Shown piece after piece: positions 23,201-34,354 of a stretch of DNA of 64,000 bases. Positions within the stretch are counted from its first letter, which is position 1. Each line of letters starts with the position of its first letter. A program made the position numbers and the translations under genes. Origin of the DNA: Berghia stephanieae (taxonomy: Eukaryota > Mollusca > Gastropoda > Nudibranchia > Aeolidiidae); NCBI GenBank assembly GCA_034508935.3, contig CM067443.1, forward strand, positions 6,668,664 through 6,732,663, written 5' to 3'. Under the pieces are notes generated by a model. The model did no database searches. It was not told where the DNA came from and was given only the letters and a program-made list of their open reading frames with translations.

Positions 23201-23821
23201 TGTTTACTTCAGTTTAACCAAAAAAAAAAAATGCAAATCATTATTTGAAATGATTTAAAATTAATGCAATGAGATATGGATGAAAGTAGTATCTTTTAAT
23301 AAATTTTCCTCTGAAATTATGTTCAGAAATCTGAGGTTAGGGCTTCAAAATATCTGAAACTACGAGCATTATTGGTTTTTACTGTGAGCCTGTATTTTCT
23401 TTCAAATCTATCTGACTCGGAAACATCGAAATACGAAGCATTTAAATACCCAGCTGTCTTCAATACTTAACCTCGATAGATTTGTAATACGAACAGGATG
23501 TAGACCTTGACAGGCATGCAAAATTGTCAATTTTTAATTATCAAATTATCAACAAAAGAGACTGTCTGGCCTGTGACAATGTCACTAAAGGGTAAGAAAA
23601 TCCACCATGACAGAGACAGATGTCTGTTATTACAAACACTGATGATATTTAAAATTCTATTCCATGAGACATGTTAAGACTATGAGGCTGTTCCAAATAA
23701 ATATTTGCACCGCACACATGTATATATTTCAAATATATTATAGGAAAAAATTTGTATTTCACAATTTGAAAAAAAAAAAAAAAGAAAAAAGCAAAATGTC
23801 ATGTTTTGAGGTAATCCACTG

Positions 23822-23926
23822 TTATGTCCTTCTCAAGTATCGAAAACCAAGGAAGACGAACATGCTCAGACTTCCCCAGAAAAGGGCCTTTTTCCATGAA
23901 TTGAAAGGTGACTTGAGAACTTGACC
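23822..23926 (-). CDS. Bcl-2 family gene, coding exon 3 (tail anchor)
   Basis: After acceptor TTTCAG it reads GQVLKSPFNSWKKALFWG, then SLSMFVFLGFRYLRRT and TAA. The phase fits exon 2 exactly. The exon follows a 2.9-kb intron and was found by looking for a membrane segment in the right phase, so the link to exon 2 is inferred, though hydrophobicity, length and terminal basic residues all agree. Confidence 0.82.
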   Translation of the reverse strand, partial: GQVLKSPFNSWKKALFWGSLSMFVFLGFRYLRRT

Positions 23927-26900
23927 CTGAAATGATAGGCAGATTTCAAACAATTATAAATATATTTCATACATATACACCATAGGCCTTCGAGTATACA
24001 CTTGTCACACGTTCCTATATAAGTTAAAAGGGTGAAAAATAGATTAGGTTCATAAAACTTGAAAAACACAACAGTCAATGAGTTAAATTGAATCACCTTT
24101 CAAAGACTTGTATCACCAGGATCAGCCTAGGTAAGTAATCAATACAGAGCAACAACGAAGAAGAAGGCACTAAACATAGGTCTAACTCTTTCAGCCCTGG
24201 GACTGACTGAGCAGTCAGATGCCCGAGCCCTGGGCTTTCTAGCCTAATTTCAATTTTTATTTTTTAAAGTTCTCAAGATATCTCCTTCTAATTTTATTTT
24301 TTGGACTGAGATCATTTTGAAAAGTGTCTCTAGAATGAGGAAAAAGTAAAAATCAGCGAAAGAGATGAAATAGGGGTCTTATCGTAACTAGGCCATGAAG
24401 CCATGCAGATTAATATAATATGTAGAAATAAAATGATAATAATATTATTGTAGTAAAATGTTGTAGCTCTATATTATTCAGGATAAGCCTTGATCAGGGT
24501 GATACTTGGTTGTGAAAGTGAAACACATGCAGTAAATAGAAGTTTTGACATCTTGAAAACCTAACATTGAGAGTGTGTCGAAATTGACGCAAGTTTACCC
24601 ACGCCACGCTTGTTTGAATGAAACAATCTATTTATAAAACTTGTTGAAAATAGTTGGTCAGTCACTCATGAATAATATAATTATATTCTATTTCTAGAAA
24701 ACTGGGGGTCCCAATAGATCAGTTGGTAGAGCACTTGCTTCACACGCAAAGGGGCCAAGATCAATCCCGGGTGCATTGCGAGATTTTTTTCTGACCCCCT
24801 GTCCACCCAGCAGTGATTGGGTAGCTGGGTCTTTTAGATCTGGTGGAAAGTACTTTATGATATACTAGCGTCCTATCCAAGGGTAGCAAGCAATTGCTAT
24901 TGTCCGTTTCATGCTAGAGAAACCGGGATAAACTCTGGCTCCATGGGCCTAATGGCTCTGGAGGACTACATTTAAACCAGAAATCTAGCCAATCAACAAG
25001 CGAAGAGCAGTCTGAACAGGATAAACTATCCGTGTTCGGGGCTAATGTGTAGGAGCGGAAATCACAGATATATCCATGATAAAATTGAGGTAGGGAAGGG
25101 GGGAGGGGGGGAAGCAGAAATGTGAAAAATCAGCACCTTCCCCTTATAATATTATATCTAACAACTAAATATAGTACAGAATCCTTTTTAAAAAATTAAA
25201 AGCATATGCAGTTTTTCAGAAGATAAGTCCTTTTGCATATATCTCAAACACAATTTATAGGCATCTTGTGATCTTGTACAGTTGAATGATTCGAAATTTT
25301 TTTTTACAGATTTGATTAACTTTTATGCCTAGATCTTTTCTGACAATTGAAATTTAATATTTCAATATATCAACTGAGTTTAAAAGATTTTACAAAATCC
25401 TAAAATCAGTGGTTTAAACTTGCATATTCTAATACTATTGCTTCATAATCACAATTTTAGTTTTAGATTTACAAGGGGGTAGAAAATTGCTTTTGTTTTT
25501 AATGGTTTTTACATAAGGATTTTACGATGTTTGCAACACTGTAAGGTCATTTTTAGTGGTAGTGAAAAGGAAAAAGATGGGATAGGAAAAAATCTAGATT
25601 TCCTATTAAAGGCAACTCATTAAGTAAGACAAAGGGGATTGGATCACATAGAGAAAAGAATAAGATTCTAATACGACTTATCAGTGTGTTTAGTTTGAGA
25701 TCACCTAAAAGTTCCATCCTGACGCAAGCAAAGGATCTAACAAAGATGCTTACAAAATATTATATTCAAAAGCAAAAAACCATTAACTACACTAGTACAT
25801 AACAGAGAGATGATTGACAAGGAAAAAAATATCAACTCCCAAAACAAATAATATACAATTGACTGTTCCCCTCTCAACCAAGGACTTCATCCAAGGCCAG
25901 GACAAAACCACGTAATCTCATTCAAGAAAAAGACAAAAAGCAAGCTGGAAAAAGAAAACAGTTATAGGGAGAAGACATGGCATGAGTGACCTCTCCGCCC
26001 ACCATGGGAAGTCAAAAAACACCAGCCAAGTGAATGTGCTTTACAAATTCTAACCAAAAAAAAAGGTCTATGTAAACATTTTTTTAAATACAGGATATCA
26101 GCTAATAAATGAGTAGAAATATCGATTGTAAACAAAACATGACACATTTTAAAATTTGAAAGTAAAAAACTATACCAGTGTTATCAACAGTGCTTTATGT
26201 TTCCGTCGCAGGAAATCACTGCTTGAATGAGCCTTTTTAGCCAGTATATCAAAACAGGTATGCATAAAAGTTAACAGCATTAACACTTAAGAGAAATGTG
26301 AGATATAACAAACCTTACTCTGGCCTGTGGGAAAAAAATTTGTACCAAAAGGCATATTTTCTTTCTTTTTTTTCTTCTTGTGATGAAAGCCACGAGCACA
26401 ATAATATAAATTCAGTAGAAGAATGAGCACACACTGAAAACAAAGGTATCTGATTCTAACCGTGCAGTAAAATTTTTGTTTTAGCTTATATTAAAGCCCA
26501 ACCCCACCCTTACCCTCGAGACCAACAGGGACTAACCACAATCCCATTAGTTTGTGGGAAAAGTCATGTAATTTAAACACACATGTTGTTTTATTGCAGA
26601 AGCCACACTGTTTTATTTTGGGGTTGGGTTTTTTTTTATTTTTGGTTATTTTTTTCTCAAAATCACCTCTCTCACATTAACACAGTTAAAGTTGGAGGAC
26701 ACCCTTCATATGTATGCTCATTGTTCATTTTTTAAAAACTTAAATTTCAAGAAATGATTACAATTTGGAATAAAGTTAAATAAAATTCTAAAATTTTGGT
26801 AAATATGTATCTCACAGTTCAGGATAAGGATCGAAATTTTGATGAAGAAAAAAAAAGTTCTTACCCATCCGCCATTGTTTTGTACCCATGAACAAACTTT

Positions 26901-27832
26901 ATCTACAATGAAACTTAATGACCAATTGATGAATCTCTGAAACATTTCCACACCCGTCTTGAGAAACCGAATCGCTACATCAGAGCAGAAGTAAAACAAC
27001 ACCACAATTCTTTCACTTGTTACGCCTTCCCCATGAAAAAGTTCCTCTAGTAAAAGACAAAAGGCTTCATATGTCATGTCCCGTTGAATACCTGCAGCCT
27101 GTTCTCTTACTCTATCTCTCTCTTTTGTTCTTGCAAATTCATCTGCTAACAATCGGAGATCTCGACCCGTTTTCTTCCAAAGTGGATATTTATACTGAAC
27201 AGGTGTCCTGTAAGTAAAAAAGATGCATCAAAAGAAAAAATTAACAAAGTAATATTTTTTAAAGATAATATCTGGCATAAATTTCTTCTGTTTATCACTT
27301 CTTGGCTATTTGAAACCATATCACCATCATCCCACTTTTGTCAATAATTAATAAACTCTCAACACGGGCATCATACACTTTTATCAAGAATCTCACTGAC
27401 AACTTTGTGAGCAAACTATAAATTGTCCGTTAACTGACAGTAGCTATTTTTTAATATGCTAACATGATATCTGAGAGAAGCAAATAATATCTATTCTAAA
27501 ACTTTTTTTAAAAATTGTATAAAATTTAGCTCCATCTTCTAAAATCAAAGGATTACATCATTTTTTTTTTAAATTAAAAAATAGAGAACTTACTTAATTG
27601 GCACTTCTTCAAGAATATGTGGAGATTCTCTTTGAATTTGTTCGACAACAAAGTTTTGAAACAGTTCCCTCCCTTCCTCAATGACATCATCCTCATCCTG
27701 ATTGTCTGAATCAGGCCAGATTTGTGCTGATTCCATATCTGGGGCTGGAATCAGCAAAGGATTCAAGCTCTGGCTAGAGGGCCTCCGCCTTGAAAAGCTA
27801 GTGGTCCTCCTGCGTTGTTCTTCACTAGCCAT
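23822..27832 (-). CDS. Bcl-2 family protein, multidomain Bax/Bak-like (3 coding exons)
   Basis: Spliced CDS on the minus strand: 27832..27594, 27207..26865, 23926..23822 (239+343+105 nt, 228 residues). All introns are GT-AG (donors GTAAGT and GTAAGA; acceptors TTACAG and TTTCAG) and the phases match. Seen in the product: a Ser/Arg-rich N-terminus; a BH4-like helix at about 50-68 (EEGRELFQNFVVEQIQRE); BH3 at 94-106 (GRDLRLLADEFAR, with L97 and D102); BH1 at about 137-156 (FHGEGVTSERIVVLFYF); BH2 at 186-194 (SWVQNNGGW); and a hydrophobic tail at 208-222 followed by RYLRRT, a typical tail anchor for mitochondrial outer or ER membrane. The intron right after the BH2 Trp is a known hallmark of multidomain Bcl-2 genes. 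The family controls mitochondrial permeability in apoptosis. Oddities: the usual NWGR of BH1 reads TSER, keeping only the Arg, and the usual Gly before the BH3 Asp is Ala. The BH4-like helix and tail favour a Bax/Bak-type effector, but an anti-apoptotic member cannot be excluded. Confidence 0.9.
24704..24980 (+). repeat. tRNA-derived SINE, family S1 (best copy), in Bcl-2 gene intron 2
   Basis: The head GGGGTCCCAATAGATCAGTT, GGTAGAGCACTTGCTTCACA and AGATCAATCCCGGGTGCATT has A box TAGATCAGTTGGTAGAGCA and B box GATCAATCCC, so it is tRNA-like. The body follows with CTGTCCACCCAGCAGTGATT and ends near GGCTCTGGAGGACTAC. It lies antisense to the host gene. Confidence 0.85.
25490..26031 (-). repeat. 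Old, diverged family A copy in Bcl-2 gene intron 2
   Basis: Complete in outline (tail, degraded stem-loop near 25519..25567, then TAACAGAGAGATGATTGACA and CCACCATGGGAAGTCAAAAA) but with many substitutions. The 5' end is the older CACCATGGGA variant. Confidence 0.75.
26865..27207 (-). CDS. Bcl-2 family gene, coding exon 2 (BH3-BH1-BH2)
   Basis: The acceptor is a pyrimidine tract ending TTACAG. The exon completes Lys80, reads TPVQYKYPLWKKTGRDLRLL and ends at Trp194 of BH2 before donor GTAAGA. Confidence 0.93.
27594..27832 (-). CDS. Bcl-2 family gene, coding exon 1
   Basis: Starts at the only upstream ATG of the frame (MASEEQRRRTT) and ends in phase 2 at the AA before donor GTAAGT. Codes for residues 1-79 and part of Lys80. 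Includes an acidic stretch (DSDNQDEDD) and the BH4-like helix. Confidence 0.88.
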
Positions 27833-28398
27833 CTTTTTTCATATGTGTCACATTCTTTATACGATGTATTGTAATCAGTCCTGTGTAAGTCCATGCAAAA
27901 GGAGAGAAAACTATTCTAAAATGAGAAAACAATTAAGATAAAATAATTTGTCAAATCAACATGCAATACTTTGGGCATTTATTAATATATGATTTGACAA
28001 AAATAGTTCTCTTAATCTCAAACTCAGGACAATCAATATTATCTTAACGTAAAAATTTGAGAGCGTTTTAAATTTTTAAAAAGAACTTCTTTCAGACTGA
28101 AATGCTTCTAAGTTTCAAATGTTGTAAAATTATTTGATGTGACTGTGATGGATTCTGGTTTGTATAAAAACAGAATGAGACTACTTAAAAGACTTTATCG
28201 ATCCTTTATGGAAATTATAATTGACTATCATGCAAATATGTAACAAGTAATTTTCCACATTCTGGCCATGCATTCTTTCATTCAACATATTAAGTTAGCA
28301 TTAAAAATTGGCTCCGGAGTGGGTGAAGAACTGTCTGTGGCTGCTCAGGGTCAAATCAGTTAATGGAAGAACAAAAAAGAAACAAACAAACAAATGAA

Positions 28399-28434
<36 letters not shown>

Positions 28435-29628
28435 AATAAATAAATAAATATTACTTTGTCTTCTAGTATAAGCTGTATATATTTTTTAGAAAAAAATAAT
28501 TAGAATACTCTTTTATCAGGAGGTAAGTAAGTCTCGATAATAAGATAGACTTTAATATTTGATATATTACCTTATATCATACTATATCATTGTCACAAAT
28601 GAAATTCGACTGGCATTATCATTCATTACGCTGACAGCAGTGATGTGTTAATTGGGTTGACCACGCAATTATCTCCCTTGCCTAATCCGAGACTTTGTGC
28701 ATAAATTTGCCAGTAACACCCTACCTCTTCCCCCCCCCCCCCCCCCCCCCCCCTGTTTGTATACCTATGATGTTGATATGCATGGTATCATTATGATTTG
28801 GATACATGTAATTTGATCATAAATTGCAATATCATTGTTTATCTAGACTAGTGCAGTCTTGTAATTCATGAGGCTGACGTACCTTTAATTTGTTTACTTC
28901 ATGCTATCTGGCCGTTTGCATTATAATTTTTTTAAATAGTCATGAGTCTATACTTATAACATTCACGAAGTGGAATATTTTACTAAAATACTATTAGGCT
29001 TGTTTAGCCATTTATACAATTTGAACGTGTTACTAGGTCTGACTCCAGACCAGTCTTGAGTAAACATTATCCATATTATAAGATTAGGGCTTCATTACCG
29101 GTAAATATAATGTACAATATTTACTATATATACCACTGTCTGAGGGCACACAATTCCTGCAGACGGGCCAAGGAAGTTTAACACAGAAATCTGACGTCCT
29201 GTGTACATTTATCATATCAAACCAGATTTCAATCCCTTCATAGTATGGACTTGGAGGAAGTCCAGCCTGACACCATTGCATCAACCGGCAAACAACATTA
29301 AAGACCTGAGAGACGGCCAGACTGGCTAAGCATCTCGGCATTCACAAAGATGAGAGATAAGCTTCGCAAAAATGAACAAATACTGTGGCTTTGTTAAGTG
29401 CCCAATGATGTAAACAAAACAATAAAAATCTGTAAATTCGTACATTAATATTATAAAACAGAATAAATCAGGACTTACATTTATGGTCAAATATATTGTT
29501 TTATTCATACTTATTTTATTGTGAAGGTTATATCCTTAGGCAGCTACACGAGCCAATAATCATTGCTGTTAAATATTATCATGTATTATGTAATGGGGAA
29601 ATCATAGGATTTGCAGACTTCTATTAAA
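27833..29628. other. 5' flank of the Bcl-2 family gene and intergenic DNA
   Basis: Holds the presumed promoter of the minus-strand gene, although no TATA box, initiator or CpG-rich core can be pinned. It also has an (AAAT)n tract at 28395..28450 and a poly(C) run at about 28731..28753. No other exon is supported. Confidence 0.45.
28395..28450. repeat. (AAAT)n microsatellite
   Basis: AAAT tetranucleotide tract of about 50 bp. Confidence 0.95.
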
Positions 29629-32438
29629 GGGAAATTCCACGAAAATGTCAACCGAAGGGGTGTTTTACAAATTCTTAAGAACATATTAAAATTTGGTACC
29701 AATTTGTTGGAAAATCATTCAGGATTATGAATATAAGGATATTTCGTGCAGATTTGTGGTACAGGATGCTTATTATTGCTTTATGTCAGGGTATCCCCTA
29801 TTTGAAGAACGAAAAGAATATTTTCTCAATATTATAAACCTTGCAACTTCTACAAAATTATAGCCACCTTTGCTGTTGTTTATTGATATTAAAACAATTA
29901 TAAGTATCAGGAACCTATATAAACATTCAAATTTTCGATTTTAATGAAATGTTGTCCTCATCAGTCGTTTTAATGACCTTGGGAAATTGTATGTCAGTCC
30001 GTTACCATTAAATCAGTATTTTTTCATCTACGAAAGATGTGATTGTTGTACAGACTCACTATTTCAGATTCTCTGTTCTTACATGAATGGCTTTAGATAA
30101 TTTTTCAAGAAATTTATCATTTAAGGTACTTTTGTTGGGTAACGGACTGACATTTTTTAGGGTAACGGACTGACAGTAACAGACTGACTAATTCTATTTT
30201 AATTCAAAAACAATATATAAAAGTTGTTTTTTAAGTCTCAAGAGTAATGTCCACTCCAATGTGTTTCAACTGATCAGGCAGCCATTTTATAAACATTTGG
30301 ATCATAAAATTTCAAACACTGGTCTTCAACATCAAGCCTGCTATTTTGCATAGGTAAGTTGAATCTTTTAAAGCTTATGAATCTTTTGATCACTTGAAGA
30401 TTTTTGCTATGTTTGAATTGAGGGAAAGACACTGTTTATTGTTCTATAATATTCTTATGACAATGGAGCCAGTAGTAGTCGTCTGTTAAAGGGGCAAGAA
30501 GCCCTGGGAGAAAAAAAAAAAGAAATCAAAAATTTAAATTAATGTGGAAAACTTTTGAGTCACTGAGGCTTTAAATGTAGTGGGTCAGCAAACTGTTTCG
30601 CTGTGTATAATGTCAATATTTTAGTTGTTACAAAGTAATGTGATACAAGTTAGAAATGAGTTTTATTTTCTTAGTTTTGCTATATTATTTTTAAGAAAAC
30701 AAGATTTGCTTTTTATTCCGATTTGACTTTCATAGCTTATGATGTAATTTCGCTCAATTTCTTTATTCACAGGTTCAAGATGCCTACTCTATCCATGGTT
30801 CAAATAATCAAGAAAGACTGAAAACTGATGGGCATTACATTGTTTAGGAAAAAGTTAGGCAACAAAAGCAGGAGTCTCAAAGAAAACTTGAAAGTGATTG
30901 TAAAGGACGCTTAAAAGAAATAACAGGATTTTTCAAGCAAAATGGAAAAAAAAAGAAGAGAAAAGCCGATCAATCTTCAACTCCAAAAGAAAGTAAACCA
31001 AGCACACCTAAATCCACATTTGCCTCACATTTCAGCACAGGAAAGTAAAATACTGAATTAAACTTTGAGTGTCTACAATCCTCCCAAAAATTAAAAAAAA
31101 AAAAATTAAACTATGCCTGTACTGCTAAGGGCACCCAATACATCAACCAAAGGTTTTTGAAATATTTTTATCATGGGCTTTCAAGATGAAATAAAATAAG
31201 TTGATCGAAAATTTCTATTTGGACAAGAAGTACTTTTGGCGAGCACCAAGGGAAAACGATTTCATAATTGTGAGAGATGAAAAAAGAGAGGACGAAAATT
31301 CAAAAAAGTTTCCTGTAAAAAACCCTGAAAAAGAGGTGTCGATTGTTAGTGAATTACATACAGGAATCAAAATTGGCTTAAGATTATTTTGCTCCCCCAG
31401 AACCTCAGAATGTACTTCTAAGAGAAATCCCACAATCTGCATAGGAAAATTGTAACAATCAAGGATAAAATGGTCCAAATGAAATTTTTGAAGATCTTTC
31501 TCAGATCTTATAACTGGCTTTCTGGTCAAGTGCAGATGAGGAAGAGATTGACTGCCAATATTATCGACCAGTTTGCAGTGACGGTCATGGCCTATTGACA
31601 ATTCCTTAGCTTGAGGAATCAAGATGAAATACAGAATAAAAATTAAGCTTCAAAAATAAGTACCAAAAGAATGTTAAACCTTCCCCAGTTTTAAAGTCTT
31701 TCTTATCTACATTTTTTTTTTTTTTTGATAATTTAATTTCATAGTTGAAATAAAATTCCTGTTTGGCTGCGACAGAATAGATTTCAACTCCACGAATCAT
31801 TATTTGATTATTTAATTTTTTCAAAAGCAAAGTTGGGATTGAGGTAATCAGATGTCACCCATCGAGTTACTCATCATGCCCAATGTAGCTTGACATCCAT
31901 ATAAGGAAGAGTATTGGTTTGATCAATCACACTGGGTATTCAGTGTTGCTCATAATTACATAATGTGTTCTTTGCTCTGGATTTTATGTAGTAACCGTTA
32001 TTCAGAGTAATAAAATTCAGAGGTGTCAGTCCGTTACCATCCATTTGTCAGTCCGTTACCGACACTTTTTCAAAGACTGCAGATTCAAATTTTGGACAAT
32101 CTTTTAAATATTGCTAGTGGGTTGTAGAACAACATCTCGTGGTTACTATAAAAGAACTTATTTGTTACTGGAAGGTGTAACTTCAGAAAGTTTGATCCAT
32201 CTACATATAAAATTGAAAAAGATGGATTTTCTGATGTCAGTCCGTTACCAACATTATAATGTCAAAAAAATTCAAGTTGATAAAGATTCATCTTTATCCT
32301 TTTGATATATGATAAGGACGGACATGATACATGTCCATGGGAAATATTAGCTCCATACAATAAATACGTTGCATTTCAGAGCACGAAATGTAAGCATTTT
32401 TGGTCTGATTTGTCAGTCCGTTACCCGTGGAATTTCCC
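29629..32438. mobile_element. 2.8-kb TIR-bounded element with eight copies of a 14-bp motif
   Basis: Ends are 13-bp inverted repeats: GGGAAATTCCACG (29629..29641) and its complement (32426..32438), with TAAAG-like sequence outside both. The motif GTCAGTCCGTTACC occurs at 29993, 32025, 32047, 32236 and 32412 on plus, and as its complement at 30138, 30161 and, with one change, 30175. The last copy abuts the right TIR. Between 30773 and 31048, after a splice-acceptor-like TTATTCACAG, lies a lysine-rich coding-like stretch (KVRQQKQESQRKLES and KKKKRKADQSSTPK). The frame is interrupted and I cannot place it in a family. It looks like a decayed DNA transposon of unknown type. Confidence 0.65.
30773..31048 (+). 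pseudogene. Lysine-rich coding remnant inside the 2.8-kb element
   Basis: About 92 codons beginning VQDAYSIHGSNNQERLKTDG and ending PKSTFASHFSTGK, interrupted in frame. The arrangement of short basic repeats and a low-complexity KESKPSTPKS segment suggests a DNA-binding leader, but no catalytic motif is seen. The 31201..31455 plus frame may be a further remnant of the same ORF. Confidence 0.35.
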
Positions 32439-32444
32439 TAAAGT

Positions 32445-33470
32445 AATCTTAATTAATAGGGCGATTCTACGAGTGTAGAAGCTGACTACCTATGTAAAAT
32501 GCTCAAGTGATTTGGAGAATTATCACTTAATTTTTTTCTTAAATAAAATTTAACCCTCCACCTTAAACACCACGTTACAATCATAATTCTTTATAATTTA
32601 TATTACTAAATTATTCCATATTTATATATAATATTATATCATGAAATATTTATATTATATTACATTATACTAGGTTAGGTTATATTATATTATGTATTTA
32701 CTTTAATCAGAATTATAAGGATGTTGGTCTTGGTAAATTAAAAAGGGATAAAAGTGTAGACCAAGATACGGTTAAATAAGCATTTTATAAATTCTCACAG
32801 CTGTTGGAAGGAAAGAATTAAAATGTTGCTGTCCCTTTGTTACAATTTGGAACATTTGTCTACTTCTTTTCGAAATTCAATTTCATAATGCAGGGGATGT
32901 GACTTGTCACATAAAATTCTGTTAATTTTAATGTTTTAATAAAGTTCATCAAAGTTATCAAAAATGGATTTTACTCAGCTTTTTGTTGCCATATTTAATG
33001 ATCACGTCAATGTCACGTTTTTCGCATTTTTTTTTTGTGTTACCACCCCTGGCAGTCAGACTAAATCTCAAATTACATAAGATTAAAAACAAAGAGAAGA
33101 GAACTTAATTGGTCTAGATTGATGTTGTGAAGCTTTCTCATGAAATGCATTTTGGAATTCATTTTGCTAATAGCATTGAGTGCACCAACCATTTTAATTT
33201 ATCATCAAGTTTCACACCAAGGTACCTTTATTCTTTAACCTGCTCAACTTTTTCGTTTGTTATTATTTCTTGATGGTTGTTTGCCCTTGATATAAAATTT
33301 AAAATAATTTCTTATTTTTTTTTACATTTAGATGTAGGTGGTTGTTATTGTACCAACCCACAATTTCTTTTTTATAGATTTGTAATAATTTGCAATATCA
33401 CTTTCATTTCTGATGAGGGCTTGAATTGCCATTTCATCGGCGTATTTTATTAATTCAGTATTTTTTAAAA
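32445..33470. other. Intergenic, no gene seen
   Basis: AT-rich. 33160..33460 (for example CTTGATGGTTGTTTGCCC and TTTCATCGGCGTATTTTATT) resembles a decayed RT C-terminal region on the minus strand, but too weakly to call. Confidence 0.4.
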
Positions 33471-33479
33471 ATAAATTCA

Positions 33480-33778
33480 AAATTGAGCTTTATATAGCGC
33501 AATATCCACTAAATAAGCTCAAAGCACTTTGCAAGGGGTCCCTGTCAACAGCAACATTTAACGTGTAGGACAGGAAATGCCGCCTGTTAGGCGATATTAC
33601 AATTTTTCAGACAAAGACAACGCTGTTAATGGCTAGGTACTCATTTTACACCTGAGTATGGTGAGAGAATGTGAGTAAAGAGCCTTTTCCAAGGACTCAA
33701 CTATACGCCGAGCCCGAGGCTCGAACCCAGGACCTTCCGATCCGAAAGCGAGTGTCATACCACAAGACCACATAGCCG
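33480..33778 (-). repeat. tRNA-derived SINE, family S2 (copy 2, near-complete)
   Basis: On the minus strand it starts TATGTGGTCTTGTGGTATGA (A box) and continues with a B box (TGGGTTCGAGCC). It ends AAGTGCTTTGAGCTTATTTA, then GGATATTGCGCTATATAAAG. It is collinear with 44107..44400. Confidence 0.85.
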
Positions 33779-34061
33779 TATTTAGAAAACCACTCACACA
33801 GTCGTTTTTATAAATAGAAAAAAAGAAAAGGTGCCATTACAGTGTCTTGGGGAGATCCTGCACTAGACATTATTTTATGCGATTTGAATGTTTCACTTTT
33901 GCCTTTGATAGAAACAAACTGTGGTCTTTTAATTAAATAGAGCAGTTAAAGAGAGTAGTTAACAATCCATATTATAATATGCATGTTAACATTCATTGAT
34001 AATAATTTTGGGATGAGCAATTAATTAAATTTTGTTAAAAACACTGGAAAAATCTATACGC

Positions 34062-34350
34062 TTCAACAGTCGTAACGTCACTTCCCTCGAAATGACGCAT
34101 GGTAACTTAGTAACTGGCTCTAAACTATCGGAACAATGGCGGACGCCCTTATGAAATATTTCTCTGATGAGCATTAAAGTGTATCTAGAGGAAAAAAAAC
34201 ATAAATCTGATCATGTTTTGACTTTTATACATTCTGATCACAAGGCATTTGAAACGTTCTAGCCAGCATGAAGAATAAAAAGTACAGATTTTCATTGTTT
34301 AGAACCACGATGACCGCTGTTGCTGGGCGACGTGACAGACTATTGAATCC
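34062..34350 (+). mobile_element. MITE M1 (copy 3)
   Basis: Full-length: TTCAACAGTCGTAACGTCAC to GACAGACTATTGAATCC. It contains the GGAACAATGGCGGACGCCC block missing from copy 2. An internal open frame (MKNKKYRFSLFR...) is partly conserved among copies but is too short and variable to call a gene. Confidence 0.85.
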
Positions 34351-34354
34351 AATT

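Noticed and set aside
24704-24780. A functional tRNA gene
   Set aside because: A- and B-box-like sequences are present, but the cloverleaf is degraded and a SINE body follows, as at 6552.
26300-26360. Acceptor-like TTTTTTTCCCACAG on the minus strand as a possible last exon of the Bcl-2 family gene
   Set aside because: The following frame stops after about 14 codons without a membrane segment. The site at 23926 gives a proper tail anchor in phase.
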